64,000 nucleotides of DNA from contig NZ_BMGP01000004.1 of the NCBI RefSeq assembly GCF_014640255.1, positions 124,001-188,000 of the forward strand, written 5' to 3'. Of this stretch, positions 8,769 through 16,897 are shown one piece after another (within the stretch, counting starts at the first letter, position 1; each line of letters begins with the position of its first letter). The DNA is from Subtercola lobariae. GTDB lineage: Bacteria > Actinomycetota > Actinomycetes > Actinomycetales > Microbacteriaceae. The notes beneath the pieces were generated by a model. That model saw only the letters and a program-made list of their open reading frames with translations. It had not been told where the DNA came from and searched no databases. Both the position numbers and the translations under genes were made by a program.

Positions 8769-10480
8769 TCGAGCAGACCCAGCACGACTCCCGGCGTCGC
8801 TCCGTGCTTGCCACACTGCTGCCCGGCTTCGAGGGCATCACTCTGCCCACCTGGCTCAGCGCACGGCTCGCCGAGGGGCTCGGCGGAGTCTGCCTCTTCG
8901 GCGAGAACGTGGAGTCGCTCCCCCAGCTGGCAGCCCTCACTTCGGCCATTCGCGAAGCCAACCCGCACGCCATCATCGCCATCGACGAAGAAGGCGGCGA
9001 CGTCACACGCTTGTTCTACGACATCGGCTCGCCCTACCCCGGCAACGCGGTGCTCGGGCGCCTCGACGACCTCGCTCAAACCGAGGCGGTAGCCCGCGCC
9101 GTAGGCGTGGCTCTGCGAGGGGCCGGGGTGAACCTCGCCTTCGCGCCCGATGTCGACGTCAATTCCAACCCGAACAACCCGGTCATCGGGGTTCGGAGTT
9201 TCGGCGCCGACGCCGAGCTCGTTGCCCGGCACAGCGCCGCCTGGGTGCACGGGCTCCAATCGACCGGCGTCGCGGCGAGCGCCAAGCACTTTCCGGGTCA
9301 CGGTGACACCGCCGCCGATTCACACCGTTCGCTGCCCGTGGTCGACGTGCCCCTCGAGGTGCTGCGAGCGCGCGAGCTCGTGCCATTCGCCTCGGCCATC
9401 GCCGCCGAAGTGCGAACCATCATGACGTCGCACATTCTGTTGCCTCACCTCGACTCCGAGCATCCGGCTACCCTTTCGTCACGCATTCTGCAGGGGTTGT
9501 TGCGCACCGAACTCGGTTTTGATGGCGTTGTGGTCAGCGACGCCCTCGACATGGCGGGCGCGAGCGGTTCAATCGGCATTCCCGAGGCGGCCGTACAGGC
9601 ACTGGCCTCCGGTTGCGACCTGCTCTGCATCGGCACCAAGAATACGGATGCTCAGCTCGCCGAGGTCGAGCGCGCACTCCTCGCGGCTCTCGACGACGGT
9701 CGGCTCACCGGCACGCGGCTCGGCGATGCAGCAACAGCCGTGCGCTCGTTGGGCGCCGAGTTGGCAGAGGCGGCCGTGCGCCCGGAATTAGCAGCGTCGG
9801 CCGTGCGGCCGGAATCAGCAGAGTCGGCCGTGCGGCCGGAATCAGCAGAGTCGGCCGAGGCGCCCGAGTCGACTGACCCGCGCACAGCCACCCACCTGCC
9901 CGAACCGGCTCGCATCGCTGCCACCTTCGAGCTGAATAGTGAGGCCCGGGCGTGGTTGCAGAACGGGCCACCCGATGTCGTGGTGCGACTTCACACCGTG
10001 CCGAACGAGGCCATCGGCACCGTACCCTGGGGTCCGTTCGCTCATCTCGACGAGCAGGCAGAGCTTCGCGAGCACGCCAACCTCCGCCAGCACGCAACAG
10101 CTCACGACCCGCACTATGCGCAATTCACGCCTGATGCCTGGCATGCCGCCAACGTCATCACGGTCACCGAGAAATCGGCCGGCCCGCTCAAGAAGCTCGC
10201 GGCCGACCCCGACTTCACGGGCTCACGCATCGTAGTGATCGGCACGGCCAATCACCTGACCCCCTGGGTCACCAGGCTCATCGATCGCCTTCGACGTTCG
10301 AACTCGGTGCTCGTCATTGACATGGGCTGGCCCGCACCCGACCGCAGGTACGCCGACATCGCCACATTCGGCGCCTCGCGGCTCGTCGGCGAAGCGCTGC
10401 TTTCGCTCTTTGCCGCATCGAACGACGCCACTCGAACGATTATGCAGCACACGCACACTTACGAAGGGGTTGTTCGTTGA
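8765..10480 (+). CDS. Glycoside hydrolase family 3, NagZ-type beta-N-acetylhexosaminidase
   Basis: The 571-residue protein has no signal peptide, so it acts in the cytoplasm on imported sugars. Family 3 and NagZ marks are clear: KHFPGHGDTAADSH at about residue 177 (the Asp-His acid/base pair of NagZ enzymes) and SDALDMAG at about 258 holding the Asp nucleophile. NagZ enzymes retain configuration and release terminal N-acetylglucosamine. After about residue 335 it has three 9-residue ESAESAVRP-like repeats (27-bp DNA repeats at 9768-9860), then a second domain. It overlaps neighbours at both ends (ATGA and TTGA). The likely role is trimming imported chitooligosaccharides or muropeptides. Confidence 0.85.
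   Translation: MIEQTQHDSRRRSVLATLLPGFEGITLPTWLSARLAEGLGGVCLFGENVESLPQLAALTSAIREANPHAIIAIDEEGGDVTRLFYDIGSPYPGNAVLGRLDDLAQTEAVARAVGVALRGAGVNLAFAPDVDVNSNPNNPVIGVRSFGADAELVARHSAAWVHGLQSTGVAASAKHFPGHGDTAADSHRSLPVVDVPLEVLRARELVPFASAIAAEVRTIMTSHILLPHLDSEHPATLSSRILQGLLRTELGFDGVVVSDALDMAGASGSIGIPEAAVQALASGCDLLCIGTKNTDAQLAEVERALLAALDDGRLTGTRLGDAATAVRSLGAELAEAAVRPELAASAVRPESAESAVRPESAESAEAPESTDPRTATHLPEPARIAATFELNSEARAWLQNGPPDVVVRLHTVPNEAIGTVPWGPFAHLDEQAELREHANLRQHATAHDPHYAQFTPDAWHAANVITVTEKSAGPLKKLAADPDFTGSRIVVIGTANHLTPWVTRLIDRLRRSNSVLVIDMGWPAPDRRYADIATFGASRLVGEALLSLFAASNDATRTIMQHTHTYEGVVR
9768..9860 (+). repeat. 27-bp tandem repeat in the GH3 gene
   Basis: Three near-identical 27-bp units (core CGGCCGTGCGGCCGGAATCA) encode SAVRPE-containing repeats between the catalytic and C-terminal domains. 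Confidence 0.8.
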
Positions 10481-11562
10481 GAATCGGCATCGACATCGGC
10501 GGCACCAAGACCGACGCGGTGGTCATCAGCGACGACGGCAGCATTATCGAGCGCATTCGCCTCGTGACCGGGTTCGGCGCAGACGCCGTGGTGCAGTCTG
10601 CCGTCGACGCCATCGAGTTGCTGCTCGAACGTACCGGCCTGCGGCTCGGCGACGTGCGCTCCGTCGGCATCGGCATTCCCGGAACCGTCGACAGCACCTC
10701 GGGTCACGTCTCGCACGCCGTCAACCTCGGTTTCGACACCCTCGACCTCGGCGACGCCCTCGAAGAGCGGCTCTCGGTGCGGGTTCGAGTCGAAAACGAC
10801 GTGAAGGCGGCAGCACTGGGCGCTTACTCACTGATCGGCGCATCCCGGGCCGCGAGCCCCGGCCTAAGCCGCATCCCCGGCCCCGCCACCCATGCCGACA
10901 CCGACACCAGCACCAGCACCAGCACCGGCACCGGCACCGGCACCGGCGAGTCTCGCCACAGCGAAACCGACCAGGCTCCCCCGTCGATGGCCTACTTGAA
11001 CCTCGGCACCGGCCTCGCCGCCGGCATCGTGCTGAACGGCGAACTGTGGCGCGGTTCGTGGGGCGCGGCCGGTGAAATCGGCCACATTCCCATCGACCCG
11101 AGCGGAGCTCTCTGCCCCTGCGGCCAGCGGGGTTGCCTCGAGACGGTGGCGTCGGGCTCGGGAATCGCCCGCCAATGGCAGACCGACGACCCGAAACCGG
11201 CCCAGTCGCTCTTCGCCGCAGCGGATGCCGGCGACCCCCACGCTGCCGACATTCGCAGCTGGTTCATCGACGGCATCGCCTCGGCCGTGCGCATTCTCGT
11301 GCTCACGGTCGACGTCGACACCGTCGTCATCGGCGGCGGCCTCAGCAACCTGGGGGCACCCCTGCTCGACGCGGTCACCGAGGTGCTCGCCGAGTGGGCC
11401 GAATCATCCCCGTTCATCGCCTCCCTCGACCTCGGGCGCCGAGTCGAGTTGCTGCCCGAGGGCTTTCCGGCGGCAGCCGTCGGCGCCGCGCTCGTAGGCG
11501 TGACCCCACCCGCGAGCCCCAGCACCCCCACTCTGGTTCCCACCTCAGAGGCCACCGCCTGA
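10477..11562 (+). CDS. ROK-family sugar kinase (probable N-acetylglucosamine kinase)
   Basis: The 361-residue protein starts at TTG inside TTGA, overlapping the GH3 stop. It has the ATP-binding DIGGTKTD motif at the N-terminus, GIGIPGTVD, and the zinc motif CPCGQRGCLE at about residue 210. Unlike the cluster's ROK repressor it lacks a DNA-binding domain, so it is a kinase. It should phosphorylate the hexose released by the GH3 enzyme at O6. Residues about 130-168 contain a Ser/Thr/Gly run from hexanucleotide repeats (10900-10950) inserted before SMAYLNLGTGLAAG, which is unusual for the family. Confidence 0.83.
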   Translation: MRIGIDIGGTKTDAVVISDDGSIIERIRLVTGFGADAVVQSAVDAIELLLERTGLRLGDVRSVGIGIPGTVDSTSGHVSHAVNLGFDTLDLGDALEERLSVRVRVENDVKAAALGAYSLIGASRAASPGLSRIPGPATHADTDTSTSTSTGTGTGTGESRHSETDQAPPSMAYLNLGTGLAAGIVLNGELWRGSWGAAGEIGHIPIDPSGALCPCGQRGCLETVASGSGIARQWQTDDPKPAQSLFAAADAGDPHAADIRSWFIDGIASAVRILVLTVDVDTVVIGGGLSNLGAPLLDAVTEVLAEWAESSPFIASLDLGRRVELLPEGFPAAAVGAALVGVTPPASPSTPTLVPTSEATA

Positions 11563-12413
11563 TGGCCGAAGTCGTCATCGTCGCGAACGCGGCCGAGGCC
11601 GGCCACCTGGCCGCCGACGCCATCGTTCGCCTCATCGCCCGAAAGCCCACCGCCGTTCTCGGCCTCGCCACCGGCTCCACTCCGCTCTCGACCTACGCAG
11701 CCCTCGCCGAGCGCGCGGCAGCCAGTGCCAAGCTTCCCGGCACCAAAATTTCCGGTGCCAAAATTTCCGGCACCAATATTTCCGGCGCCGAGACTCTCGA
11801 CCTCAGTCGTGTGCGCGGATTCGCCCTCGACGAGTACCTCGGGTTGCCGCCGGGGCACCCGCAGAGCTACCGCACGGTCATCACCCGCGAAGTGGTTGAG
11901 CCTCTGGGGTTGACTCCCACGAACATCCATGTGCCCAACGGGTCGGCAGAAGCCGCCGCAACCGCTGGTGACGACTACGAACGCGCCATCGTCGCGGCCG
12001 GCGGAATCGACCTGCAGATTCTCGGCATCGGCACCGACGGGCACATCGGTTTCAACGAGCCCGGCTCGTCATTCGCGTCGCTCACTCGCGTGAAAACGCT
12101 CACCGAGCAGACCCGGCGTGACAACGCCCGGTTCTTCGAGACTCCGGATGCCGTACCGATGCACTGCGTCACCCAGGGCCTCGGCACGATACTCCGAGCG
12201 CGTCACCTCGTGCTGCTGGCCTACGGACCGGCCAAGGCTGCCGCAGTAGCGGCTGCCGTCGAAGGGCCCCTCACGGCGAGCCAGCCCGCCTCGGTCATCC
12301 AGCTGCACGCGCACGCCACCGTGATCGTCGACGAGCAGGCGGCCGCCGCCCTGGCGAACGCCGACTACTATCGGCACGCATGGCAGAACCGCCCATCCTG
12401 GCAGCAGCTCTAG
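11562..12413 (+). CDS. nagB: Glucosamine-6-phosphate deaminase
   Basis: The 283-residue enzyme converts glucosamine 6-phosphate to fructose 6-phosphate and ammonia. The ATG overlaps the kinase stop (TGATG). Motifs: GLATGSTPLSTY (phosphate binding) at about residue 36, ALDEYLGL with the catalytic Asp, and GIGTDGHIGFNEPGSSF with the active-site His. About 20 residues of KISG-type repeats (15-bp DNA units, 11739-11795) are inserted between the first helix and LSRVRGFALDEYLG, absent from ordinary NagB. It closes the amino-sugar operon; the deacetylase NagA that should supply its substrate is not in this window. Confidence 0.93.
   Translation: MAEVVIVANAAEAGHLAADAIVRLIARKPTAVLGLATGSTPLSTYAALAERAAASAKLPGTKISGAKISGTNISGAETLDLSRVRGFALDEYLGLPPGHPQSYRTVITREVVEPLGLTPTNIHVPNGSAEAAATAGDDYERAIVAAGGIDLQILGIGTDGHIGFNEPGSSFASLTRVKTLTEQTRRDNARFFETPDAVPMHCVTQGLGTILRARHLVLLAYGPAKAAAVAAAVEGPLTASQPASVIQLHAHATVIVDEQAAAALANADYYRHAWQNRPSWQQL
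11739..11795 (+). repeat. 15-bp tandem repeat inside nagB
   Basis: About three and a half copies of GGCACCAAAATTTCC-like units, AT-rich against the surrounding GC-rich coding DNA, encode a GTKISGAKISG-type stretch. Confidence 0.85.
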
Positions 12414-12449
12414 CGACCACAGCACCGCTGAGCAACAACAACAACAGCT

Positions 12450-13064
12450 CTAGCGCTGCTCCTGCTCACGCTGGCTCGCCAGCGCCCGAACCATGTCGAG
12501 TTTCTCGGGAAACGCGCATTCCATCAGCTCCCGCACATCGGGGTCGCCGTCGTAGTCTTCGACCATGTCGATGCCGATCATGGTGTTGACGAGCATCCCT
12601 GAGGCCAAAAAGTTCTGCACCTCGAGGGGGTCGAACCCGGCGTCATCGCGCAAGAATCGGTAGACCTTCATGAAGCCGGCCCGCGCGGCCGCCCCGATCA
12701 CCGGGTCTCGCCCCAAGACGAACGCATGCATCAGCGACAACAGCAGGCCGTGCTGGTTGAGCTGATTGACGTAGGCCAGCGCCATGCGCTTACCGAGTGG
12801 AACGTCAGACGTCGCGTCGTCGAGCGCACCCCGAAACGCCGCGAGCAGCACGTCGAGCGCCCGCTGAATCACGTCGAGAAAGAGTTGCTCTTTCGTGCCG
12901 AACAGGCGCACCACGTAAGGCTGACTCACGCCGGCGGCCCGCGCGATGTCGGCGGTCGTTGTTCCGACGTAACCAGTCTCAGCGAAAACCTCGGTTGCGG
13001 CTTCGAGAATCAGTTCGCGACGCTCACCGCTTTTCATTCGGGTCACGGGAGCTGAAATCGTCAT
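12450..13064 (-). CDS. TetR/AcrR-family regulator
   Basis: The 204-residue repressor has a TetR helix-turn-helix at about residues 15-60 (RRELILEAATEVFAETGYVGTTTADIARAAGVSQPYVVRLFGTKEQLF) and a helical ligand domain. It is divergent from the MFS exporter, separated by 88 nt with palindromes, so it almost certainly represses that pump and itself. A TACCAT -10 lies six bases before the ATG, suggesting a leaderless message. It is convergent with nagB. Confidence 0.9.
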   Translation of the reverse strand: MTISAPVTRMKSGERRELILEAATEVFAETGYVGTTTADIARAAGVSQPYVVRLFGTKEQLFLDVIQRALDVLLAAFRGALDDATSDVPLGKRMALAYVNQLNQHGLLLSLMHAFVLGRDPVIGAAARAGFMKVYRFLRDDAGFDPLEVQNFLASGMLVNTMIGIDMVEDYDGDPDVRELMECAFPEKLDMVRALASQREQEQR

Positions 13065-13065
13065 A

Positions 13066-13115
13066 TTGACATGGTATCAGTTGATAACTAAAGTCTAAGT
13101 AATCGATCGATAACT
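13066..13115. promoter_or_regulatory. Divergent TetR/MFS promoter and operators
   Basis: On the plus strand TTGACA (13066-13071), 17 nt and TAAAGT (13089-13094) form a good promoter for the MFS gene. TATCA-GT-TGATA (13075-13086) lies in its spacer. An 18-bp palindrome at 13098-13115 (AGTAATCGATCGATAACT, 16 of 18 symmetric) lies just downstream of the -10. Both are well placed for TetR repression. Confidence 0.6.
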
Positions 13116-13152
13116 AATCATCCGCCGCTTCTTTTCGTGAATCGAGACGACC

Positions 13153-14637
13153 ATGACCTCCGCCTCCACACAGCCCGCTTCCGGCGTCGGCCCAGCCGCT
13201 GGACCAGCCGTCGGCCCGGCCGTCGACATCGAGCCCGAAACCTCATCGCGTCGCCGCATTCCCATCTGGCTCGCTATCGTTGCGGCGTCACTGCCCATGT
13301 TCATGGCCACGCTCGACAACCTCATCATGACGAGCGCGCTGCCGGTCATCCGCACCGACCTGAATGCCTCGATCAGTGAGCTTCAGTGGTTCGTGAACGC
13401 CTACACGCTCTCGTTCGCCACGTTCATGCTGATGGCGGTGGCGGTTGGTGACCGGCTCGGCCGCCGAAGCGTGTTCGTGTTCGGCATCGCGCTGTTCACG
13501 GCCGCGTCGATATTCTCCGCACTCAGCACCGAATCGTGGATGCTCATCGTCGGCCGCGCGTTTCAGGGCGTCGGCGCGGCGGCGCTCATGCCCCTGTCGC
13601 TGACGCTGCTGGTCGGCTCGGTCAGCACCAAAATGCGGCCGCTCGCCATCGGCATCTGGGGCGGAGTCTCAGGTCTTGGCGTGGCCCTCGGCCCGCTCAT
13701 CGGCGGAGCCGTCATTCAGGGCTTCGACTGGCAGGCCATCTTCTGGCTGAACGTTCCGGTGGGCATCATCGCGATTCCGCTCGCGCTGATCGCCCTGCCG
13801 AACACCTTCGGCGCCAAGCTTCGCGCCGACATTCTCGGTCTGCTGCTCGTGGGAACGGGTGTGCTCGCCATTGTCTACGGCATCGTGCGCGGCAACGATG
13901 CGGGCTGGTCGAGCTTCGAGGTCGACGGTTCGCTCGCGGCGGGCGCGGTGCTGCTCGCGGCGTTCATTCTGTGGGAGTCACGCACATCCGCACCCCTGTT
14001 GCCGCTGCGACTGTTTCGCGACCGAAGCTTCACCGTGGCCAACATCATCGGTATGACCTTCAGTTTCGGCATCTTCGGCTCGGTGTTCATTCTCATTCAG
14101 TACTTGCAGATCGTTCAGGGTCACTCCCCGCTCGAGGCCGGCCTGATGACCACCCCGTGGACGGCGGCGCCGCTCATCGTCGCACCCCTCACGGGCTTCA
14201 TCACGCCCCGCATCGGCACTCGCCCGCTCATCATCGTGGGTCTGGCGCTGCAAGCCGCCGGGCTGTTCTGGCTGGCGCTCGTCATGACGCCTGACACGGC
14301 CTATCTCGCCATGCTGGGGCCGTTCTTGATCGCCGGAATCGGCATGGGCCTCGTCTTCGCTCCGGTCTCCACCGCGGTGCTCGTGAACATGGCACCGGCC
14401 GACCAGGCCAAAGCGTCGGGCACGAACTCCACCCTGCGCGAGATCGGGGTGGCGCTCGGCATCGCGGTACTCACGGCGGTCTTCACAGGTCACGGCGGTC
14501 AGCTGACCCCCACGGGTTACGTCGACGCGGCCATCCCCGCCGTCATGGTGGGCGCCGCAGTGCTCGCGCTCTCGGCTCTCGTCGGCTTCTTCTTGCCCTC
14601 CGGTCGCGCGCCACAGCACGCAGGCTCGGCGACCTAG
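13153..14637 (+). CDS. MFS drug exporter, DHA2/EmrB-QacA type (14 TM)
   Basis: The 494-residue protein has about 14 membrane segments. Motif A is seen as AVGDRLGRRSVFVFG and the DHA2 first-helix pattern as MATLDNLIMTSALPVI; RAFQGVGAAALMPLSLTLL follows. These pumps expel hydrophobic or cationic drugs by proton antiport. The N-terminus has a short Ala/Gly/Pro/Val repeat (GPAAGPAVGPAV). It is divergent from its likely TetR repressor and ends three bases before the convergent peptidase gene. Confidence 0.9.
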   Translation: MTSASTQPASGVGPAAGPAVGPAVDIEPETSSRRRIPIWLAIVAASLPMFMATLDNLIMTSALPVIRTDLNASISELQWFVNAYTLSFATFMLMAVAVGDRLGRRSVFVFGIALFTAASIFSALSTESWMLIVGRAFQGVGAAALMPLSLTLLVGSVSTKMRPLAIGIWGGVSGLGVALGPLIGGAVIQGFDWQAIFWLNVPVGIIAIPLALIALPNTFGAKLRADILGLLLVGTGVLAIVYGIVRGNDAGWSSFEVDGSLAAGAVLLAAFILWESRTSAPLLPLRLFRDRSFTVANIIGMTFSFGIFGSVFILIQYLQIVQGHSPLEAGLMTTPWTAAPLIVAPLTGFITPRIGTRPLIIVGLALQAAGLFWLALVMTPDTAYLAMLGPFLIAGIGMGLVFAPVSTAVLVNMAPADQAKASGTNSTLREIGVALGIAVLTAVFTGHGGQLTPTGYVDAAIPAVMVGAAVLALSALVGFFLPSGRAPQHAGSAT

Positions 14638-14640
14638 GTG

Positions 14641-15600
14641 CTACAGGTCAGCGAATCGGTCGGTCGCCTCGATCAGCGCGTCGAGGATGCCCGGCTCGTC
14701 GAACGAGTGCCCAGCATCCTGAATCACCGTGAATGACGCCTCGGGCCACGCCTCGTGCAGATCGTATGCGGTGATCGCCGGGGTACAGAGGTCGTACCGC
14801 CCCTGCACGATGGCACCCGGAATCTCGCGCAACAGCCCCGCGTGCGCGATGAGCTGGCCCTCGTCGAACCAGCCCTCGTTCACGAAGTAGTGGTTCTCGA
14901 TGCGCGCGAACGCCAGCGCATACGTCGGGTCTGAGAACTTCGCAATGAGGTCGGCGCGAGGCTGCAGCGTAATCGTCGACGCCTCCCAGGTGGCCCAGGC
15001 GACAGCCGCAGGCCCGTGGATGCTCGGGTCGGGGTTGCTCAACAGCTCGTGATAGGCGCGAATCAGGTGCCGCCCCTCGGCGTGCGCCACCGGCTCCAAA
15101 AACGTCTGCCACAATTCGGGAACGATGAGCCGAGCGCCACCCTCGTAGAACCAGTCGAGCTCGCGCTTGCGCAGCGTGAAGATGCCGCGCAGCACGAGTT
15201 CGGTGACCCGCTCGGGGTGCGTCTCGGCGTAGGCAAGCGCCAACGCACTACCCCAGGAGCCGCCGAACACCTGCCAGCGCTCGACGTTCAGATGCTCACG
15301 TAGTTTCTCGATGTCGCGAACCAGATGCCAGGTGGTGTTCGCGGCGAGGTGATCGGCCGATTCGCTCACGTGCGGCAGGCTGAGCCCGCAGCCGCGCTGG
15401 TCGAAGAGCACAATGCGGTACTTCGCGGGATCGAAGAGTCGCCGATGCGCCGCACTCGTGCCGCCGCCGGGGCCGCCGTGCAAAAACACGACGGGCTTAC
15501 CCGCGGGGTTGCCGCTGGTCTCCCAGTAAAGCTCTTGGCCGTCGCTCACTGGCAGAAAGCCGATTTCGTCGGGTTCGATCTCGGGGTAGAGAGTGCGCAT
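14641..15600 (-). CDS. pip: Prolyl aminopeptidase
   Basis: The 319-residue alpha/beta hydrolase of peptidase family S33 releases N-terminal proline from peptides in the cytoplasm. Seen: the oxyanion-region HGGPGGGTS at residue 41, DQRGCGLS, the nucleophile elbow GGSWGS (Ser115), the acid in GRYDLCTP and the catalytic His in DAGHSFDEPG. Length is normal. A TAAGCT -10 six bases before the ATG suggests a leaderless message. Confidence 0.92.
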   Translation of the reverse strand: MRTLYPEIEPDEIGFLPVSDGQELYWETSGNPAGKPVVFLHGGPGGGTSAAHRRLFDPAKYRIVLFDQRGCGLSLPHVSESADHLAANTTWHLVRDIEKLREHLNVERWQVFGGSWGSALALAYAETHPERVTELVLRGIFTLRKRELDWFYEGGARLIVPELWQTFLEPVAHAEGRHLIRAYHELLSNPDPSIHGPAAVAWATWEASTITLQPRADLIAKFSDPTYALAFARIENHYFVNEGWFDEGQLIAHAGLLREIPGAIVQGRYDLCTPAITAYDLHEAWPEASFTVIQDAGHSFDEPGILDALIEATDRFADL

Positions 15601-15606
15601 GCTCAG

Positions 15607-15612
15607 AGCTTA
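15607..15612 (-). promoter_or_regulatory. Leaderless -10 element of pip
   Basis: TAAGCT on the minus strand ends six bases before the ATG at 15600. A GCTCAGA direct repeat flanks it (15601-15607 and 15617-15623). Confidence 0.4.
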
Positions 15613-15670
15613 AGCCGCTCAGAACTTTTACGCCGCGCCACGCCCACCCGCACAGCGCCTCTGCCACAGA

Positions 15671-16015
15671 TCACAGGTCGTCGAAGTCATAATCTGTGGC
15701 GACCACAGCCGAATCGGCGCTGTCGGCCGCGACGGGCCTCGGCACCGCCAGCGACTCCGTGCGTTTGTGCAGATTCTCGACCGCCGCGCTCGAGTCGGGT
15801 TCGGCGAAAGACGTGGCCTCTGACACGCTCACGAGCTCACTCGCCGGCCCGATGACGAGCTGTATGGTGTCTTCGCGCCCATCGTCATGCAGCACGGGAA
15901 TCTCAATGGCCTCAGCCCGATGGCTCGACCCGAGCGCCGCGACGAAATGCAGTAGCGCACCGGCGACGCTGTCGGTCGTCAAGAACGACCCACCGCTGTA
16001 AGAGATTCGTTTCAT
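15671..16015 (-). CDS. Hypothetical protein (114 aa)
   Basis: This small soluble protein begins MKRISYSGGSFLTTDSVAGALLHFVAALG and continues with EAIEIPVLHDDGREDTIQLVIGPASELVSVS, which reads as a compact alpha/beta domain of about 70 residues. An acidic, low-complexity C-terminus ends in DYDFDDL. No membrane segment or catalytic motif is evident. Coding bias fits the genome. It stands alone between pip and the response-regulator gene on the same strand. Function unknown. Confidence 0.7.
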   Translation of the reverse strand: MKRISYSGGSFLTTDSVAGALLHFVAALGSSHRAEAIEIPVLHDDGREDTIQLVIGPASELVSVSEATSFAEPDSSAAVENLHKRTESLAVPRPVAADSADSAVVATDYDFDDL

Positions 16016-16165
16016 TCTTCAACACTCGTGCGCCAGGGCAACAGGAGCAAGGGCGTTGCGCAGACCCGATGAGCCTGATAGCCCCTAGCGCTCGCTATCG
16101 ATACAGGTCGACTTCGGGCTCGTGCTCAGCCGCAACGGCCGAACCGGAGCTCCTGAGGTTGAGCG

Positions 16166-16897
16166 TCAGACTAGCCCTGTTTCGTAGGCAAAGATGACCG
16201 CCTGCACTCGATCTCTCGCGCCGAGCTTCTGCAGCACTCGCCCCACGTGCGTTTTCACCGTCGACTCCGACACCACGAGCCGCGCCGCGATCTCGGTGTT
16301 CGTGAGCCCTTCGGCGATGGCGGTGAGCACTTCGCGTTCGCGATCGGTGAGCGCCTCGAGCCGGCCGTCGCTCTGGGCGAGAGGATGCTCGGCAGCGCCC
16401 GCACCGCCCGCGCCCGCGTTCGCCCCGTCGCCCGCACTCGCACTCGCACTCGCACTCGGCAACTTCGCCCCGAACAGCTCCAGCAGCTGTTTCGTCACCC
16501 GCGGCGACACCACGGCGTCACCTGCCGCCACGGCCCGAATCGCCGCCACGAGTTCGGCCGGGCGCGCGTCTTTCAGCATGAATCCACTGGCGCCCGCGCG
16601 GAGGGCGGCGAAGGCGTACTCGTCGAGATCGAACGTGGTCAGAATGAGAACCCTGCTGCTGGGGGCCTGAGCTGCGATGGCCGCGGTGGCGTCGATGCCG
16701 TTCATGACGGGCATGCGAACATCCATCAGAATCACGTCAGGCGCTTCGGCAACAGCGGCTGCCACACCGGCCGCGCCGTCGGCCGCCTCGCCCACCACCG
16801 CAAACCCGGGCTCGGCTTCGAGCACCATCCGAAAGCCCATACGCAGCAGCGGCTGATCGTCGACGAGCAGAATTCGCACGGTCTCTGTGTCGCTCAT
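16166..16897 (-). CDS. NarL/LuxR-family response regulator
   Basis: The 243-residue protein has a receiver domain (residues 1-125; phospho-acceptor Asp59 in VILMDVRMP, switch Thr in LILTTFD, Lys in FMLKDARPAE) and a C-terminal LuxR helix-turn-helix (LTDREREVLTAIAEGLTNTEIAARLVVSESTVKTHVGRVLQKL). The linker (about 148-172) carries Ser-Ala and Gly-Ala repeats from hexanucleotide DNA repeats at 16395-16460. Its ATG overlaps the kinase stop by ATGA. It should control the ABC transporter of the same operon. Confidence 0.93.
   Translation of the reverse strand: MSDTETVRILLVDDQPLLRMGFRMVLEAEPGFAVVGEAADGAAGVAAAVAEAPDVILMDVRMPVMNGIDATAAIAAQAPSSRVLILTTFDLDEYAFAALRAGASGFMLKDARPAELVAAIRAVAAGDAVVSPRVTKQLLELFGAKLPSASASASAGDGANAGAGGAGAAEHPLAQSDGRLEALTDREREVLTAIAEGLTNTEIAARLVVSESTVKTHVGRVLQKLGARDRVQAVIFAYETGLV

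Noticed and set aside
11133-11561. N-terminal extension of NagB
   Set aside because: It overlaps the ROK kinase in another frame; the TGATG junction gives the true start at 11562.
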